Program-made: the position numbers and the translations under genes
Origin: Bromus sterilis
Lineage: Eukaryota; Streptophyta; Magnoliopsida; Poales; Poaceae
Direction: 5' to 3'
DNA length: 64,000 nucleotides
NCBI GenBank assembly: GCA_950022295.1
Contig: OX465599.1
Span: forward strand, 286,647,501 to 286,711,500
In this document: one piece after another, positions 23,110 to 34,921 of the stretch
How positions within the stretch are numbered: position 1 is the stretch's first letter
How the letters are laid out: every line of letters begins with the position of its first letter
Notes under the pieces: generated by a model
Databases searched by the model: none
What the model was told of the DNA's origin: nothing
The model's input: the letters and a program-made list of their open reading frames with translations, nothing else

Positions 23110-24826
23110 TTGTTTGACCAAAATAGGATTGATCCTGTGTTGGCTTTCCGGCTGGCGATTAGAATGGAAACTAGTGTGTTCCGTGGTACTAAATCGCATA
23201 AGATTTCTAGATTTTTCTATCCCAAAGTGGTAGAAACGAGCATTTCTTTCAATGATTTGCGAGATGCGCTCCGAAACACCTATCCTTGGAGTGATGCCGA
23301 TGTTGTTGAACTGAATTATTTCAACAGTGACGAGCAAAAATTTCTCCCACTAACTTGTGAAGATCATATGGCGTTGCTTTTTACTGGGATTGCTGGCAGC
23401 CGATTCGGTAAACTCCAAATCGATGTGCTTCTGCCACGCGCAGAACGGACATCATATGTCTCTGCTAATAGCAAGCACCCCGGCACTCCTTGTAGGTCGA
23501 CACCAAGTAAAGCAAGTGGTTCATGGAGTCACAACATGCCTACTTCCAATTCTGTTGCCGATTCAGGTGTTGCTCCTCGTGTACCTTCTGTAGTTGATGT
23601 AGAGGAAGATGCAGAACCTGATGAGGAAGTGCCAACAAATGATGATGAAGACGAGATGATGTACCCTGAACTGGTAGATATAGCCAGTTAGCAAGCAGTG
23701 GATGATGAATATCCGGAGGAGCCCATCAGCCGAGCTAGGTTTGATGACACTGACGATGAATAGAAGGAGGAGAACATGGACTGCTTAATCGAAAATGAAT
23801 ATGATGGTGAGGACATGCCAACAATTGAGTGGAATAGGGAAGCACCTGAACTTACTGAAGGCACCATTTTCCAATCCATGGTGGACTGTCGGAATGCAGT
23901 GACAACATGGTGCATTCTAAATGAAAACACCTACAAGATTAAAAGGAGTGAGCCAGTAAGGTTCATAGTTTTTTGTCCATATGATAGGTGTAGGTGGAAG
24001 TTGCGTGCATATCGTATGTTAAAGAGCAAATTGATTCGGCTAATCCAAGTTCAGTGAGTAATTGAGTAATGTTTCTTAATTGATTTTGACACTTTTTTTT
24101 GTTTCAGATAAAGAAAAACCCACACAAGCACTCCTATCCACCTGGAGGGGGAGGGGGGAAGGCAAAAACCAAGCTAGCAAAAACTAGGTGGGTGGCAGAT
24201 GCGATATTGGATTGGTTGAGGGAAGATCCTGGACTTGGTCCAATGGCACTCCATGGGAAGCTTTTTGAGAAGTACAAGATAGAAATTCCTTACATGAGAA
24301 TTTTCAATGCTAGCGAAAGGGCTCTTGACAGGATTAATGGTTAATGGAATGACAATTTTCAGCTGCTTTACACTTTCAAAGCTGAAGTGGAGATGGCTAG
24401 TCCAGGGAGTGTTGTAGAGATTGACAAGCATACAGTTCCATTCAAAATAAAAGGGAAGTCATTTGAGAAGTAGTGCTTCAGAAGGGATTTTGTTTGTTTC
24501 AAGGCTTGTTGGCAGGGGTTTCTAGATGGTTGCAGGCCCTATTTGGCCGTAGATGTTACCCATTTGACTGGAAGATGGAGAGGACAGCTAGTAGCAGCTT
24601 CTGCAGTAGATGGACACAACTGGCTATTCCCAGTTGCATTTGGTGTGGTGGAGGCAGAGTCTGAGGAAAGTTGGGTCTGGTTTCTGCAACAGTTGGGCAA
24701 CATTATAGGCACACCCCCAGGTTTAGCTATACACACAGATGCTTGCAAGGGTTTAGAGAGTGCAGGAGAAATTGTATTCCCTGGAGTGGAGCATAGGGAA
24801 TGCATGCGACACCTAGCGCAGAATTT
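23110..24826 (+). pseudogene. MuDR-type transposase, degenerate and truncated
   Basis: The frame encodes an N-terminal region (about 110 residues with NDLRDALRNTYPW and LPLTCEDHMALLF), possibly PB1-like, and an acidic linker. The MuDR DNA-binding region follows (MVDCRNAVTTWC, FVFCPYDRCRWKLRA-like, from 23878). A likely intron spans about 24054-24108 (GTGAGT...TTTCAG). Then come KKNPHKHSYPP and the start of the MULE catalytic domain (AVDVTHLTGRWRGQLVAASA, HTDACKGL, EHRECMRHL). Two catalytic-type Asp residues are present (VDVTH and TDACKG). The third acidic residue and the SWIM zinc finger would lie downstream, where the solo LTR interrupts. In-frame stops occur near 23689, 23761, 24342 and 24472. 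It cannot make an active enzyme. Confidence 0.8.
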
Positions 24827-26362
24827 TGTAGGACAGCATCAATTTCCCTCAAGTGGATGACCTAAGGTTTATCGAACTCAGGGAAGTAGAGGTTGAAGAT
24901 GGTCTCTCTCAAGCAACCCTGCAATTAAGATACAAGAAGTCTCTTGTGTCCCCAACACACCTAATACAACTAGGAGTTGTATAGGTGCACTAGTTCGGCG
25001 AAGAGATGGTAAAATATGGGTGATAGGTGTGATAAAACGAAGTAATATAAATATGTAATAAAAAGTGCAGCAAAGAAACAAGTAACAAAAGTGAGTGCAA
25101 ACGGTGTAACAATGATGGAAACAAGGCCTAGGCTTCATACTTTCACTAGTGGCACCTCCCAACAACATTAACATAGTCTAATCACATGATATTTCCCATA
25201 AAACATGCAATGGAGACGTACTCGGAGGTCATTCCTTTGTGGTCAAGAGAGGACGAGAATTGTGTAGGGCTACAAAAGAACACCTCAGAGTTCGTAGTTC
25301 TCAATCTATGGATTTCCTAATGTCACCGCGGCCATCCAAAGAGAGTACCACAATCACCACAACGTATCTAAAGGATAGTCAAAGACAAGCACCAAGAGAC
25401 TCTCAATCTTCAATCCACACACAAAAGAGGAAATCACTCATGAAAATATTCTTCTAATCCATGTGTAATAGACCAGCTGTCACCATGGTCTCGGGGATTA
25501 TACTAGATAAGATCAATTGAGTACATCAATCCAATACATAGAAGAAGGGGAAACATCATGGGATCACCTTAGATTAACATAGCCTATGATCACAACAAAG
25601 ATCACATCATGGGGGAGAGAGAAACCACATAGATCAAGATATAAGCCTTATCCCCGAGGGGAACTACTCACACATGGACATGGTGAGAGGGAGAGTTGTT
25701 GATGGAGAGGTGCGGCCCAAAGGAGATGAAGGAGACGGCGACGGCGGCGGCCACGGCAGCGGTGGCGCCCACGGCCACGGCCACGGCCCTTGGGGGCAGC
25801 GGCCCTTGGCCCCTTCTTATTCCTTGGAGATGGTGCTGCTGTGAAGATTGATCTCCCCCTCAAGACTAGTGCCAAGGGGGAGGAATTTTTGTGGTGCCCT
25901 TTGACCTAGGTTTCCTCTTTTTATATAGACTCTCGGATTCCTGTCATCCAGATTACGTCTTCTATATTTCGGAGTTTCTGGAAGCATCCGAACTCCGATT
26001 GGGCCAAATTTTATGTCTAAATCCACCGGAAAAAAATTCCCTACAACTTTGTTGTTTTAAGTTTTTCAGTTTGAGGCCGTCTTATAGCGTTTCCGAGGCG
26101 ATCTTTAAAACCTGTCTGGTGGGGACAGATTTCGGGAAAGTTAGAGTCCAGCTCTTACAAAGCTTCCTTTTGTGATCTTTCCTTTATCCAAGTAATTCCT
26201 ACACATAAAGTAGAAAAAAAAACTTGTGCACTCTTGCAACCATTAATAGGTTAGTTTCAAAATATGTTATAAAGATATATGAAAGTATATCAAAAACATA
26301 GCAATATCACACAAAACATGCATGGATCAATCAGAAATTATAGATACGTTTGGGACGTATCA
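24827..26362 (-). mobile_element. Gypsy-type solo LTR inside the MULE
   Basis: It ends at GGGACGTATCA (26362), the reverse complement of the TGATACGTCCC start shared by the family. Its left edge is set at TGTAGGACAG (24827), so the sense end is TCCTACA, but the edge could lie up to about 30 bp to the right. The sense end (CCTGAGTTCGATAAACC near the terminus) differs from LTRs A-D, marking another subfamily. No PBS or PPT is present and the MULE continues on both sides. The flanks do not form a clear 5-bp duplication, so insertion may have been accompanied by loss of flanking bases. Confidence 0.65.
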
Positions 26363-27236
26363 AGGTAGTGAATGTGATGAATTCGCACCCACACGAAAAA
26401 ACCTTGCCGAGAAGGTAGTAGGCATCAAACCTGTTGGTGAAGTGGGCGACGAGCCCTATCGCTGGCGATTTGGAGTTGGTACGATGCTCCTCTAGGCGAG
26501 ACATGGACGGCGAGCCCTGCGGGAGGTGTGAAAAGCCGGCACGAAGGAACCCCCCCCCCCCCCGTGCGCGCGCGCGCAATCTCGCGAGCACCCCTCCAGC
26601 GTGAGAACGCCCACACGCGGAGGGAGTGCTCCACAAAGACGAAGGCGGGTTACCGCATCTCCGGCATAGTGGGCGGCAGGACGAACATCGTCCTGTTGTA
26701 CTGCATCTTCTCCGGCACGGTTGCGTGTTTGCTTTGTCTATGGGGGAAGAAGAAAAGGGGAGAGGCACGGATGGATGTGTAGAATGAAGAGGCAAACCTA
26801 CGGTAGTTTAAATAGGCGGGGGAGAGGAAGAGGAGAGGTTAAACATGGGCGCCTGGTTAAACGCAGGGATGACGTTGTGACTCGAATGCAGCCGTGAATC
26901 AATTCGACCGTGTGAATCGATGCCACCGTGCGAAACGACGCAGCAACTAATCAAGCGTGCACGCTTGCCTGCGACGGGTGAAACGACGCCTGCAGAGAAA
27001 ATGGATCAACGCCTGCTGATCGATGCGTGCGTGCCGACGTGCATGCATGCGAGCAAGCCAATGCATGCATAGCAGGCCAAAGCCGGGCATGCATAAAAGT
27101 TTGTCCAGCGCAACGTCCTCCATAGCAGGCCTATTTTAATTTTATTAACGGGCTAGTCCTATGGCCCAACCAGCAAGCCACATAGCGACAACCACTGGAG
27201 TCGTACGTCCCCCTAAAAAAACAGAGACCAAAGTGG
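26363..27236. other. MULE right interior, GC-rich, no recognised gene
   Basis: The left 450 bp are GC-rich with an open minus-strand frame of 154 codons (26331-26795) that runs into the LTR. It contains a run of Gly codons from a homopolymer, so I do not call it a gene. The 26800-27120 part has many CpG and TGCATGCATG motifs. No transposase C-terminus or zinc finger is recognised here. It could be filler or a captured host fragment. Confidence 0.35.
26550..26577. repeat. Simple repeat, poly-C followed by (CG)n
   Basis: Fourteen C residues are followed by GTGCGCGCGCGCGC, a low-complexity tract prone to length change and Z-DNA formation. Confidence 0.85.
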
Positions 27237-27392
27237 CCCCACTCGTCAGAGTTAATGGTCAAGACGGCAAACGTCCGCTTTGAGCATTTGTGAGAGTTTC
27301 AACTAAGGAAGTGGGGAAAAGTGAGCACAAGATTGGAGCGTGGGGAAAAGTGAGCACAACTAAGGAACCAGGGGCACTAAATTAAATATCCC
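27237..27392. repeat. MULE right terminal inverted repeat
   Basis: This is the inverted partner of 22563-22729. On the minus strand it starts GGGATATTTAATTTAGTGCC, followed by the conserved CCTGGTTCCTTAGTTGTGCT. Confidence 0.8.
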
Positions 27393-27401
27393 TAATTGTA
27401 A

Positions 27402-27711
27402 TTGCATGGAATAAATTAAGCCAGAATTAGTGTTGTTCTATAAATTAAGGTGCACACGGTTTCTTGGGAAAAATCATTTGCGATAGAGCTCAACAACACA
27501 AACATTGCCCCTCCAAAAACTATGTGGATTAGATCATGCATCGTACACGTTCTGCGTATAAAAACCGTCAGCTAATATCCACAATAGACCACATGTTTTG
27601 ATTACAAAAAAATTATGTGATTATGCATATCATCCCACACAATATGGAAACATGAAGTGTGTGTGATCTATCCTAAGAGCACACACGCGTTGTCAAATAC
27701 AAATGTTTGTG
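27402..27711. other. Unassigned sequence right of the MULE
   Basis: It continues the host sequence in which the MULE inserted (21343-22553). It is AT-rich with no reading frame of note. A CACACGCGTTGTCAAATACAA segment at about 27681 looks repetitive, but I cannot assign it. Confidence 0.3.
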
Positions 27712-27734
27712 ATAGATACGTTTGGGACGTATCA

Positions 27735-30540
27735 ACATCCCCAAGCTTAATTCCTGCTAGTCCTCGAGTAGGTAAATGATAACAAGCATAATTTCTATGG
27801 TGACATGCTAGCAACCATATAAGAACTTTGAAAGTAAAGAAATCAAGATATGTGATTCAATTCAAGTCATAACAGGCAAGAGTCTATATTAGCATTGAAA
27901 CAAGCAACGAAAGAACATTAGGTGCAAGAGCTCTTAGCTTTCCGTGACTCGAATGTCTCCAGATGGTGTTTGCGTGCAAGAAGGGGGATATGGGAATACG
28001 AGAGAAAAAAAATTGTTGAGCACTCAATCTACTAAAGTTTCACACTTGGTCTTCTTTTGAATCTTATCTTGACTCGTCCCCAGACCACTAGCCAGGTACA
28101 AGTCAATTTGATCCACTCTTTTTCGATATTTTTAGCACTCATGCAATGGATGAGCGTAAGCACGAGAGTTGACATTTAGGATGGCAATGAGAGAAATATG
28201 GTGGAGGAGGAAGACAAAAACGATGAGAAAGGCTCACATCAATGAGGACAATCATGGGCGAGAAGGCCAACTGATAGATATGATGTGAGGAGTAGGGATT
28301 TCCATGCAACGGATGCACATGTGAGCTAAGAGAAGCTCTCCAAAGGAACTAGTGGGGGTGCATCTAACTTGCTCGCTCATGAAGACCTAGAGCTCGTTTG
28401 AGGAGGATCATCCTTGGAATATGCAAGCCAAGTTCTATAGTGTGAAGGTCCGCACATAGCTATATGCATGTATGATCATCTCTATGGAGTACAAGGATAA
28501 GAGGGAGTACTAGTGTGGATCTTCCAAAAGGAATATTAGTGTTGCCCCTTTCTCTCTTTTTATTTCTTTTTCTATTTTTTTTCTATTTTTTGTATGTTTT
28601 TATGGCCTCAATGGCTCTTTCTATTTAACTCTCATTTGTCCTCTTTGGGATATTTTAATTTTTCCACTTTGGGATCTTTTCCTCACTTAAGGGCAACACT
28701 CTATTTTACAAGAAGGTAAAGAAGATCTTTCACACTTTACAAGGTACTCAACATAAATAAGATGTAGCTATCATGATGTATGAAAAGGTATTCCTCTGCC
28801 AATGTAGCAGGAACATGTATGACATGAAGATCAAGTCATGAAGAGGTGATTGTTTCATGGCAATATATCTCGGAAAGGCTAGGTAGGTATGGTGGCTGTT
28901 TTGAGGAAAGATATAGGGAGGTTTATGATGACAGATCGTATCATGCCAAGGGTTTGGATGAACCGGCGAAGGTGGACGCCAACTCTCGGAGTGAGAAGAG
29001 GGCAATGCACGGTACCGAATATGCTAGCAAATATGAGGAGGTGGAAGTGTCAACTTTCAATACTTACATTAGTCCGAAGAACTCATGCACTTATTATCGG
29101 TACCTCTCAATCTAATAAGGAGGTTCACAAAGAGACAAGTACCCCGAGGAGGAGTGTATGGGGGTTTGGTTATCCTTGCGCATCCTCGACTCATGGTACG
29201 TGAGTCTACTATAATATCCAATCCCTCCAAAGATTAGTGATCCATCTAGTAGCTAGAGTTCTCAACTAGTTTTTGTAGGTTTTGAAAATAAACATGGATT
29301 GCCCAAAATACGACACCTATCACTAATAGGCTAGAGCTCTTGACACCAAAATTTCAAACATTACTCACAACAATACCTCAAAACTATTGCCGGTTACTAC
29401 TATCATTGAACAGCAACCTCAATTACCCACTTCCAAGATAAGACATGACTCAGTGCAACAACCAACTATCTTAACAAGATAAACATGAAAACTAAAGAGA
29501 GTTCCATAAACAAACTAAACAAAAGCCAAGGCTTTTGCTAAAGACAAATTAAAATTAAAACTAAACATGGCAGCAGCTACGAAAAGATAAAGAACACACA
29601 ACAGAGAAAAAATAAGCATGAAAATCCTATGATATGTTCTAGATTGGAGTGGAGCATGTTTCTATCCCACACAAAGTAATATGGGGACTAACTTGTTATG
29701 AACAGCAAGTAAAGCTAAAGAAAACTAAAAAGGAAACCTAAGAGCGAGACGCTCCAAGCATAGCACATAACGCATGAAGTGATAAAAATATAGTGAGACG
29801 AAGGACGAACTGATGATTGTTGATGGAGAAGGGGATGCACGGGGGCATACCCAAGCTTAGAAGCTTGAGTCTCCTTGAATATTTATTGGGGATGCATGGG
29901 GGCATCCCCAAGCTTGAGCGCTTGACACTCCCGGATCGTCTTTCATCATCATCCATCACACACTTGAAAACTCCCTTCATACATAACTCATCATAAGATG
30001 ATTAGAGAGGTTAGTACCCTTAATAAAATAATTTTCACTGGATATAAAGATATTCTTGAAGAGGTACTGTTTATCAAGATTTCCAAAAGGTTTTTGCAAC
30101 GAAAAAGCAAGCTTAAGGTTTGCAAAAGTGAAGAGAGGAAAAACGTGGCAGAATCTGTGAAAAACAGAACAACATGTAGTAGAGAATTTTTTTGGGGCAC
30201 TTCTGGAACTCAAATAAAAAAACGCAGAACATACGAAAGTTTCAAAATTGTATATAGCATGTTGTGTAAACAATTCAGATAAAAAAGTTTAACTGGTGAT
30301 TTGTTTCGATTTTTTTCGTCAAGCAGACAGAATCTGTTTTCTGGACAGCATGTCACAACTTTTTCTTCCCTTATCATAAGAGGCTATAACTTGCACAAAG
30401 CTTGAAAATAAAGATACAATGATGTTGCTACAGTAGTAAAAATCATCAAGACCACTAAAAACAGAAGTAAAAACATCTTGAGTTGCCTCCCAACAAGCGC
30501 TTTCTTTTACGCCTTTAAGCTAGGCATAAAGCAAAAGAAG
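27735..30540 (-). other. Shared non-coding PPT-side segment of element A
   Basis: This segment is near-identical in layout to 43761-46590 (D), 49220-51420 plus 38795-42118 (C) and, in part, 33149-34050 (B) and 20096-20524 (V). It contains a T-rich tract (28550-28600) and two internal copies of the polypurine-like AAGCTTGGG motif on the minus strand (about 29847-29859 and 29903-29915). An 80-codon frame (29738-29980) has recognisable counterparts at 33203-33490 and 50615-50857. No known protein domain is seen. The segment ends at CTTTAAGCTAGGCATAAAGC, where the coding segment begins. Confidence 0.65.
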
Positions 30541-30542
30541 AA

Positions 30543-31382
30543 TCAAAGGTCTCCAAGATCATCGGAATCATAAAAACCTTCAAATTGATTTTCAACAAGC
30601 TCATTATTCTTCTTCCTAGGAAAGAGGTACTTACCTTTCACTTTACCGCGTAAGCGTATGTGATCGTTACCAATATCAATGAAGCCTTTCATAGCTCGGA
30701 GGAAGTCCCTTCCAAGCACGATGTTGCTTTGGTTTGGCTCGATGATGAAGAAATCCATCGGTGCAACCCTATGAAGGAATGTAACTTGGACTTCTTTTAC
30801 CTTTCCTTTAACCTCTCAAATATCTCCATTAGCATGTTGATAATAAGATGACAATTTATCCATATCTAGTTTCAAAGAATCATAAACTATTTTTGGCATA
30901 GTAGAAACCACGTATCCAATATCACAAAAAGCAAGGAAGTCTTGGTTAGAGATGCTAATCCTAACAAAAGGCTCCCAATCATCATCTATCTCCAACATTT
31001 CTTTCTTGTTGGACCTAAGTTCCTCTACTTTCCTCAAGTCTAGCGCATCCATCCTCTTTTCAATAGTGGCAAGTCTATCTATAAAAGTATCAAAACTAGA
31101 ATCATAAACAAAATAACTAGATAGACCATGCAAAATATCAAGATCTCTAGTTTCATCACACTCTAAAAAGTCTCCTTCGGCTATAATATCAAGAGAGTGT
31201 TTACACCACTTAAAAATTCCATGGTAAAAATTCCTAAGCACAATTTTTATTGGTATCCAAGGCATAATTATCTTATGTGCTTCAGAACTTTTGTCCCATG
31301 CCTTGTTCATATTTTCTCCATCCCTTTGTCGGAAATCTAGAACTTCCGATTCCCTCAAAGAACGAAGTGCTAACATGTTCAT
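30543..31382 (-). pseudogene. Gag/protease-like frame of element A
   Basis: One frame of about 280 codons is broken by a single TGA at 30816-30818. The N-terminal part has a gag-like stretch (IVLRNFYHGIFKW...LDIIAEGDFLE), a charged helical segment (DRLATIEKRMDALDLRKVEE), then a retropepsin-like domain: FCDIGYVVSTMPK in the active-site position and NIVLGRDFLRAMKGFIDIGN as the second conserved motif. The usual D-G-A/S triad after the catalytic Asp reads DIGY, so protease activity is doubtful. No RT, RNase H or integrase follows; the shared non-coding segment starts instead. Confidence 0.65.
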
Positions 31383-31532
31383 CTAAAAAAGGAGGACTAC
31401 TACAAGCCAGATAAATAAATTTTTTGTGATTTTTGATATAGGACATAAAGATAAAAACTGAAAGGTAAACTAACAAGACTAAAAAGCAAAGGTAAAAGAT
31501 AGTGTGCAACTCCCCTATCTTAGCACTCGGAG

Positions 31533-31550
31533 TCCCCGGCAACGGCGCCA
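31533..31550 (-). promoter_or_regulatory. Primer binding site (tRNA-Asp) of element A
   Basis: On the minus strand this reads TGGCGCCGTTGCCGGGGA, an 18-base complement to the 3' end of plant tRNA-Asp. It lies 10 bases from the LTR end. Athila-like Gypsy elements commonly use this primer. Confidence 0.85.
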
Positions 31551-31560
31551 GAAATTTGCT

Positions 31561-33148
31561 AGATACTCTATCCTCGTTGGTTACCCCAAGTGGAAGGTTA
31601 GATGTGGTGTAGCGGCAAATTTCCCTCGGTGAAGATACCAAGGTTTGTCTTCAGTAGGACTCCCTGAGATGATAAGTAGGTGTCAACGACGCAATCGTCG
31701 TGGACCTGCACACAACAAAAATAACTTTTCTTCCCAACGAGTACATGGAGGTTATCAATCTCTCCGGCCTTGTTGTTCACAAAGGATAAACGCAACAGAT
31801 AATAATGATAATGGTAGCAACTAGAAAGTAAAAGGAGGAAAAATAAAAGAGCGTGTAAACAATTATGAGAATATGGACCAGGGTCCCGTGAAGTTCACTA
31901 GTGATGTCTCTCTCCCAAAAGACGATAAAACAACTATGTGAGGTAAACAAATTACAGCTGGTCAATTGACAGGATTAAAAATGCACCGCAATGCTAACTA
32001 TGCTACAAAGAAAGGACGAGGCTCAAAACATGGGCGGTACGCCAAAATAAGTAGACCGAAATCCAACTGCATCTACTACTAATCATTCACCTTGAGATAT
32101 ATATCCAGAACATCTCGCTGGTATTAAGTTGCGAGCCCAACCCAAAGTGTAAACCCAAAGCAACAGACAACTGCATTAAAAATCACTTTGCGTAAAGTAA
32201 ACAATCTTTGCAACCGCGGTTACAAGCACCGTTGTTTTCCCCCTTGTGTCAACAGCACATCCACTAGACTCATGTTTCTGTCACTCAAGCGTGTCATCGG
32301 GGGGCATGAACCCACAGTCGAGCATAACGTTCCCTCTTGGAGTCACTACCTACTACTTGGCCAAAGCAATAAACAGCAACGGAGAACATCCAGGAATTAC
32401 TTAGGAACAAAAATATAAAAGATAAGAACCAAATATATTACTCAATCAAAATCTGAACATAATCTCATAATCCATCAGATCCCATCAAACTCAGCATAGC
32501 AATAGTAGAAAATTACATATGTGCCTCGATCATGTAGGGCATCTCACGAGGTCTAAACCATGAAGAACAAAGAGGGGAGGAGAACATCACATAGCTACTA
32601 ATCATGGACCCATGGTCCAAAGGAAACTACTCACGGCACATCCGGGAAGTGTCCATGGTGGAGGAGAAGCTCCCGGAGGTCAATCCTCCCTCCGGCAGGG
32701 TGCCGGGAAGGGGTCTGCTGGCGCTCCCGATCTTGGAAGCGCGGCGGTAGCGGAACATAGGCGAGATCGCGAAAAATGGTTCCGTCTTCGGAGGTTTCGC
32801 GTCACGAGGAATAAATAGGCGAAGGGGGGTAGCCAGGGGTCCAGGCGCCCCCTCGGCGCGGCCAGACCCTAGCCGCGCCAGGTGGCCACCTGGGTCGCTG
32901 GTAGTGGCCCTCTGGCCCCACTTTGGCGATTCTGGAAGGTTCTCCCGAATTTATAGAGCACTTTTAATATGGGGGGAAACCTGGAATAGAAAAACAGAAG
33001 AAAACAGGAACTGGCACTGTGGTGCACTGAGTTAATAAGTTAGTCCAAATATGATCAAAAGTGTATGAAAGTGTATCTAGATCATAGCAATATCACACAA
33101 AACATGCATCGAGCAAGCAGAAATTATAGATACGTTTGGGACGTATCA
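31561..33148 (-). mobile_element. 5' LTR of element A
   Basis: The LTR runs from AGATACTC (the first base of the usual TGATAC changed to A) to GGGACGTATCA. It is about 1588 bp and lies next to the PBS, so it is the 5' LTR. Confidence 0.8.
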
Positions 33149-34050
33149 ATGTGTTCTAGTTTAAAGTGGAGTGTGTTTCTCTCCCACACAAAGAAAGCTG
33201 GGTTATAACTTGTTATGAACAGCAAACAAACTAAATAAAACTAAAAGTAAAGAGAAAGACGCTCCAAGCATAGCACATAACGCATGAAGTGATAAAAATA
33301 TAGTGGAACGAAGGACGAACTGATAATTGTTGATGGAGAAGGGGATGCACGGGGGCATCCCCAAGCTTAGACGCTTGAGTCTCCTTGTATATTTCTTGGG
33401 GGTGCGCGGGGGCATCCCCAAGCTTGAGCGTTTGACACTCCCGGATCTTCTTTTATCATCTTCCCTCGTACACTTGAAAACTCCCTTCATACATAACTCA
33501 TCATAACCTAATTAGAGAGGTTAGTACCCATAATAAAACAATTTGGCTCTACGGGAAATAAATATTTTCTTGAATGGCTACTATTTCTCAAGATTGCCAA
33601 AAAGTTGTTTGCAAAGAAAAAGCTAGCGCAAGAATTGCAAAAATGAGAAAAGCTGAACGTGGCAGAATCTGTGAAAAACAGACCAGCAGGTAGTAAATAA
33701 ATTTTTCGGGGTACTTCTGCAACTCAAATCAAAAAAACTCAGAACAGACGCTCGAAATCCAATTGTATAGAGCATGATATCAAAGCAATTCAGATCGAAG
33801 AGATGGTCTGGTGATTTAAGCCGAATTTTTTCGTCCAGTGACAGAATCTGTTTTCTGGACAGCATGTTACAACTTTTGAGCATTCTTGCAATCAGAGGCT
33901 AAAGTTGGCACAAAGCTTGAAAATAAAGATACAATGATGTTGCTACAGTAGTAACAATCATCAAGACCACTAAAAACGGAAGGAAAAACATCTTGGGTTT
34001 CCTCCCAACAGGCGCTTTCTTTTACACCTTTAAGTTAGGCAAGAAGCAAA
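33149..34050 (-). other. Shared PPT-side segment of element B (partial)
   Basis: The segment matches 29630-30540 of A and includes the duplicated polypurine-like motif (33356-33368 and 33413-33425). Its 95-codon frame (33203-33490) resembles those in A and C. No known domain is seen. Confidence 0.6.
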
Positions 34051-34054
34051 AATA

Positions 34055-34744
34055 TCAAGTTTTATCAAGAGAAAGAGAATAGTTAGCCCGTGTAACGGAC
34101 TCAAAACATAACTTAATATTCTTCCTAGGGAAGTATTCCATCCCCTTTTTGAGAGGGAATTGTAATTTTCTATTCCCCTCTTTCATATCAATGACAGCAC
34201 CAAAAGTGCAAAGAAAAGGACGTCCCAAAATAATTGGACATAAGGGTTCACACTCAATGTCCATAATAGTAAAATCACCGGGAACATAATTGGCATTGAC
34301 AATGATAAGAACATCGTCAATCTTCCCCAAAGGTTTCTTTACGAAAACGAGACGAACACCAAAAGAACAAGGATCAAAAGGTTTCAATTCAAGCATATAA
34401 TACATTCTTTTGGGCATAACGGAGGTACTAGCTCCAACATCACATAAAGCATAGCAAGAGAAGTTATTCAATTTAATTTTTATCATAGGATCCCAACCAT
34501 CTTCTAGCTTTCTAGGTATGGAGGCTTCCAAAAAAAGCTTCTCCTCCCTAGCTTTAATGAGAGCATTGGTGATATGCTCCGTGAAGGCAAGATTTAGTGT
34601 GCTATTGTGGGGGTCTCTAGACATTTTGTGTAGTAATCTAATAACTCCAGAAAGGATGCAACTATCAAAATCAAGGTCAGTACTATCAAGTAAGGTGGTA
34701 GTGGTGTCATCTAGGCTTACTTTTATGAAAGCCTCTATGTTCAT
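34055..34744 (-). pseudogene. Retropepsin-like protease region of element B
   Basis: This 229-codon frame is in the same frame as the gag region upstream on the minus strand and is separated from it by an in-frame TAA at 34922-34924. Motifs are DGWDPMIKIKLNN, CYALCDVGASTSVMPKRMYY (active-site DVGAS), CEPLCPIILGRPFLCTFGAV (second conserved motif) and a basic tail. This is the classic order of a plant Gypsy aspartic protease. It ends shortly after the domain, with no RT. The Asp-Val-Gly-Ala-Ser active site looks intact. Confidence 0.75.
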
Positions 34745-34921
34745 AGGAGTTTCTTCTTCTATGGTTGAGGTAATAGCATCACCATTGAGAGATCCAATGG
34801 GACTAGGGGTGTGTTGGGTGCTAAATGTTTGGATATCCTCAACAACTTGGATAGTAGCAACTGTGTGGTGTGTAGGAAGGCTCTTAATTCTATCTTCTTC
34901 CTCCTTTTCTCTAGCCCATCT

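Larger units (their letters stand above)
22563..27392 (+). mobile_element. Mutator-like element (MULE) with long terminal inverted repeats
   Basis: TIRs of roughly 160 bp (22563-22729 and 27237-27392) are highly similar in inverted orientation. Both contain GTGCCCCTGGTTCCTT, two copies of a CTCA..TTTTCCCCAC motif and GACGTTTGCCGTCTTGACC. The flanks TAGTTGTAA (22554-22562) and TAATTGTAA (27393-27401) are a 9-bp duplication with one mismatch, as expected for Mutator. A broken transposase gene lies at 23110-24826. A Gypsy-type solo LTR (24827-26362) has inserted at the end of the recognisable transposase. Confidence 0.85.
27712..33148 (-). mobile_element. Gypsy element A, minus strand, 3' LTR truncated
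   Basis: From right to left the element has a 5' LTR (31561-33148), a tRNA-Asp PBS (31533-31550), a gag/protease-like frame with a stop (30543-31382), a non-coding PPT-side segment (27735-30540), a polypurine tract (27735-27752) and only the first 23 bp of the 3' LTR (27712-27734). Its right flank (ATGTGTTCTAG) is internal sequence of element B, so A inserted in B. There is no RT or integrase, so it is non-autonomous. Confidence 0.8.

Noticed and set aside
24822..26367. Five-base target-site duplication for the solo LTR in the MULE
   Set aside because: I tested left edges at 24827, 24854 and 24858 against the right flank AGGTA and none matched, so no TSD is claimed.
26331..26795. 154-codon minus-strand frame
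   Set aside because: It crosses the boundary into the solo LTR, contains a poly-C homopolymer translated as Gly, and has no recognisable domain.
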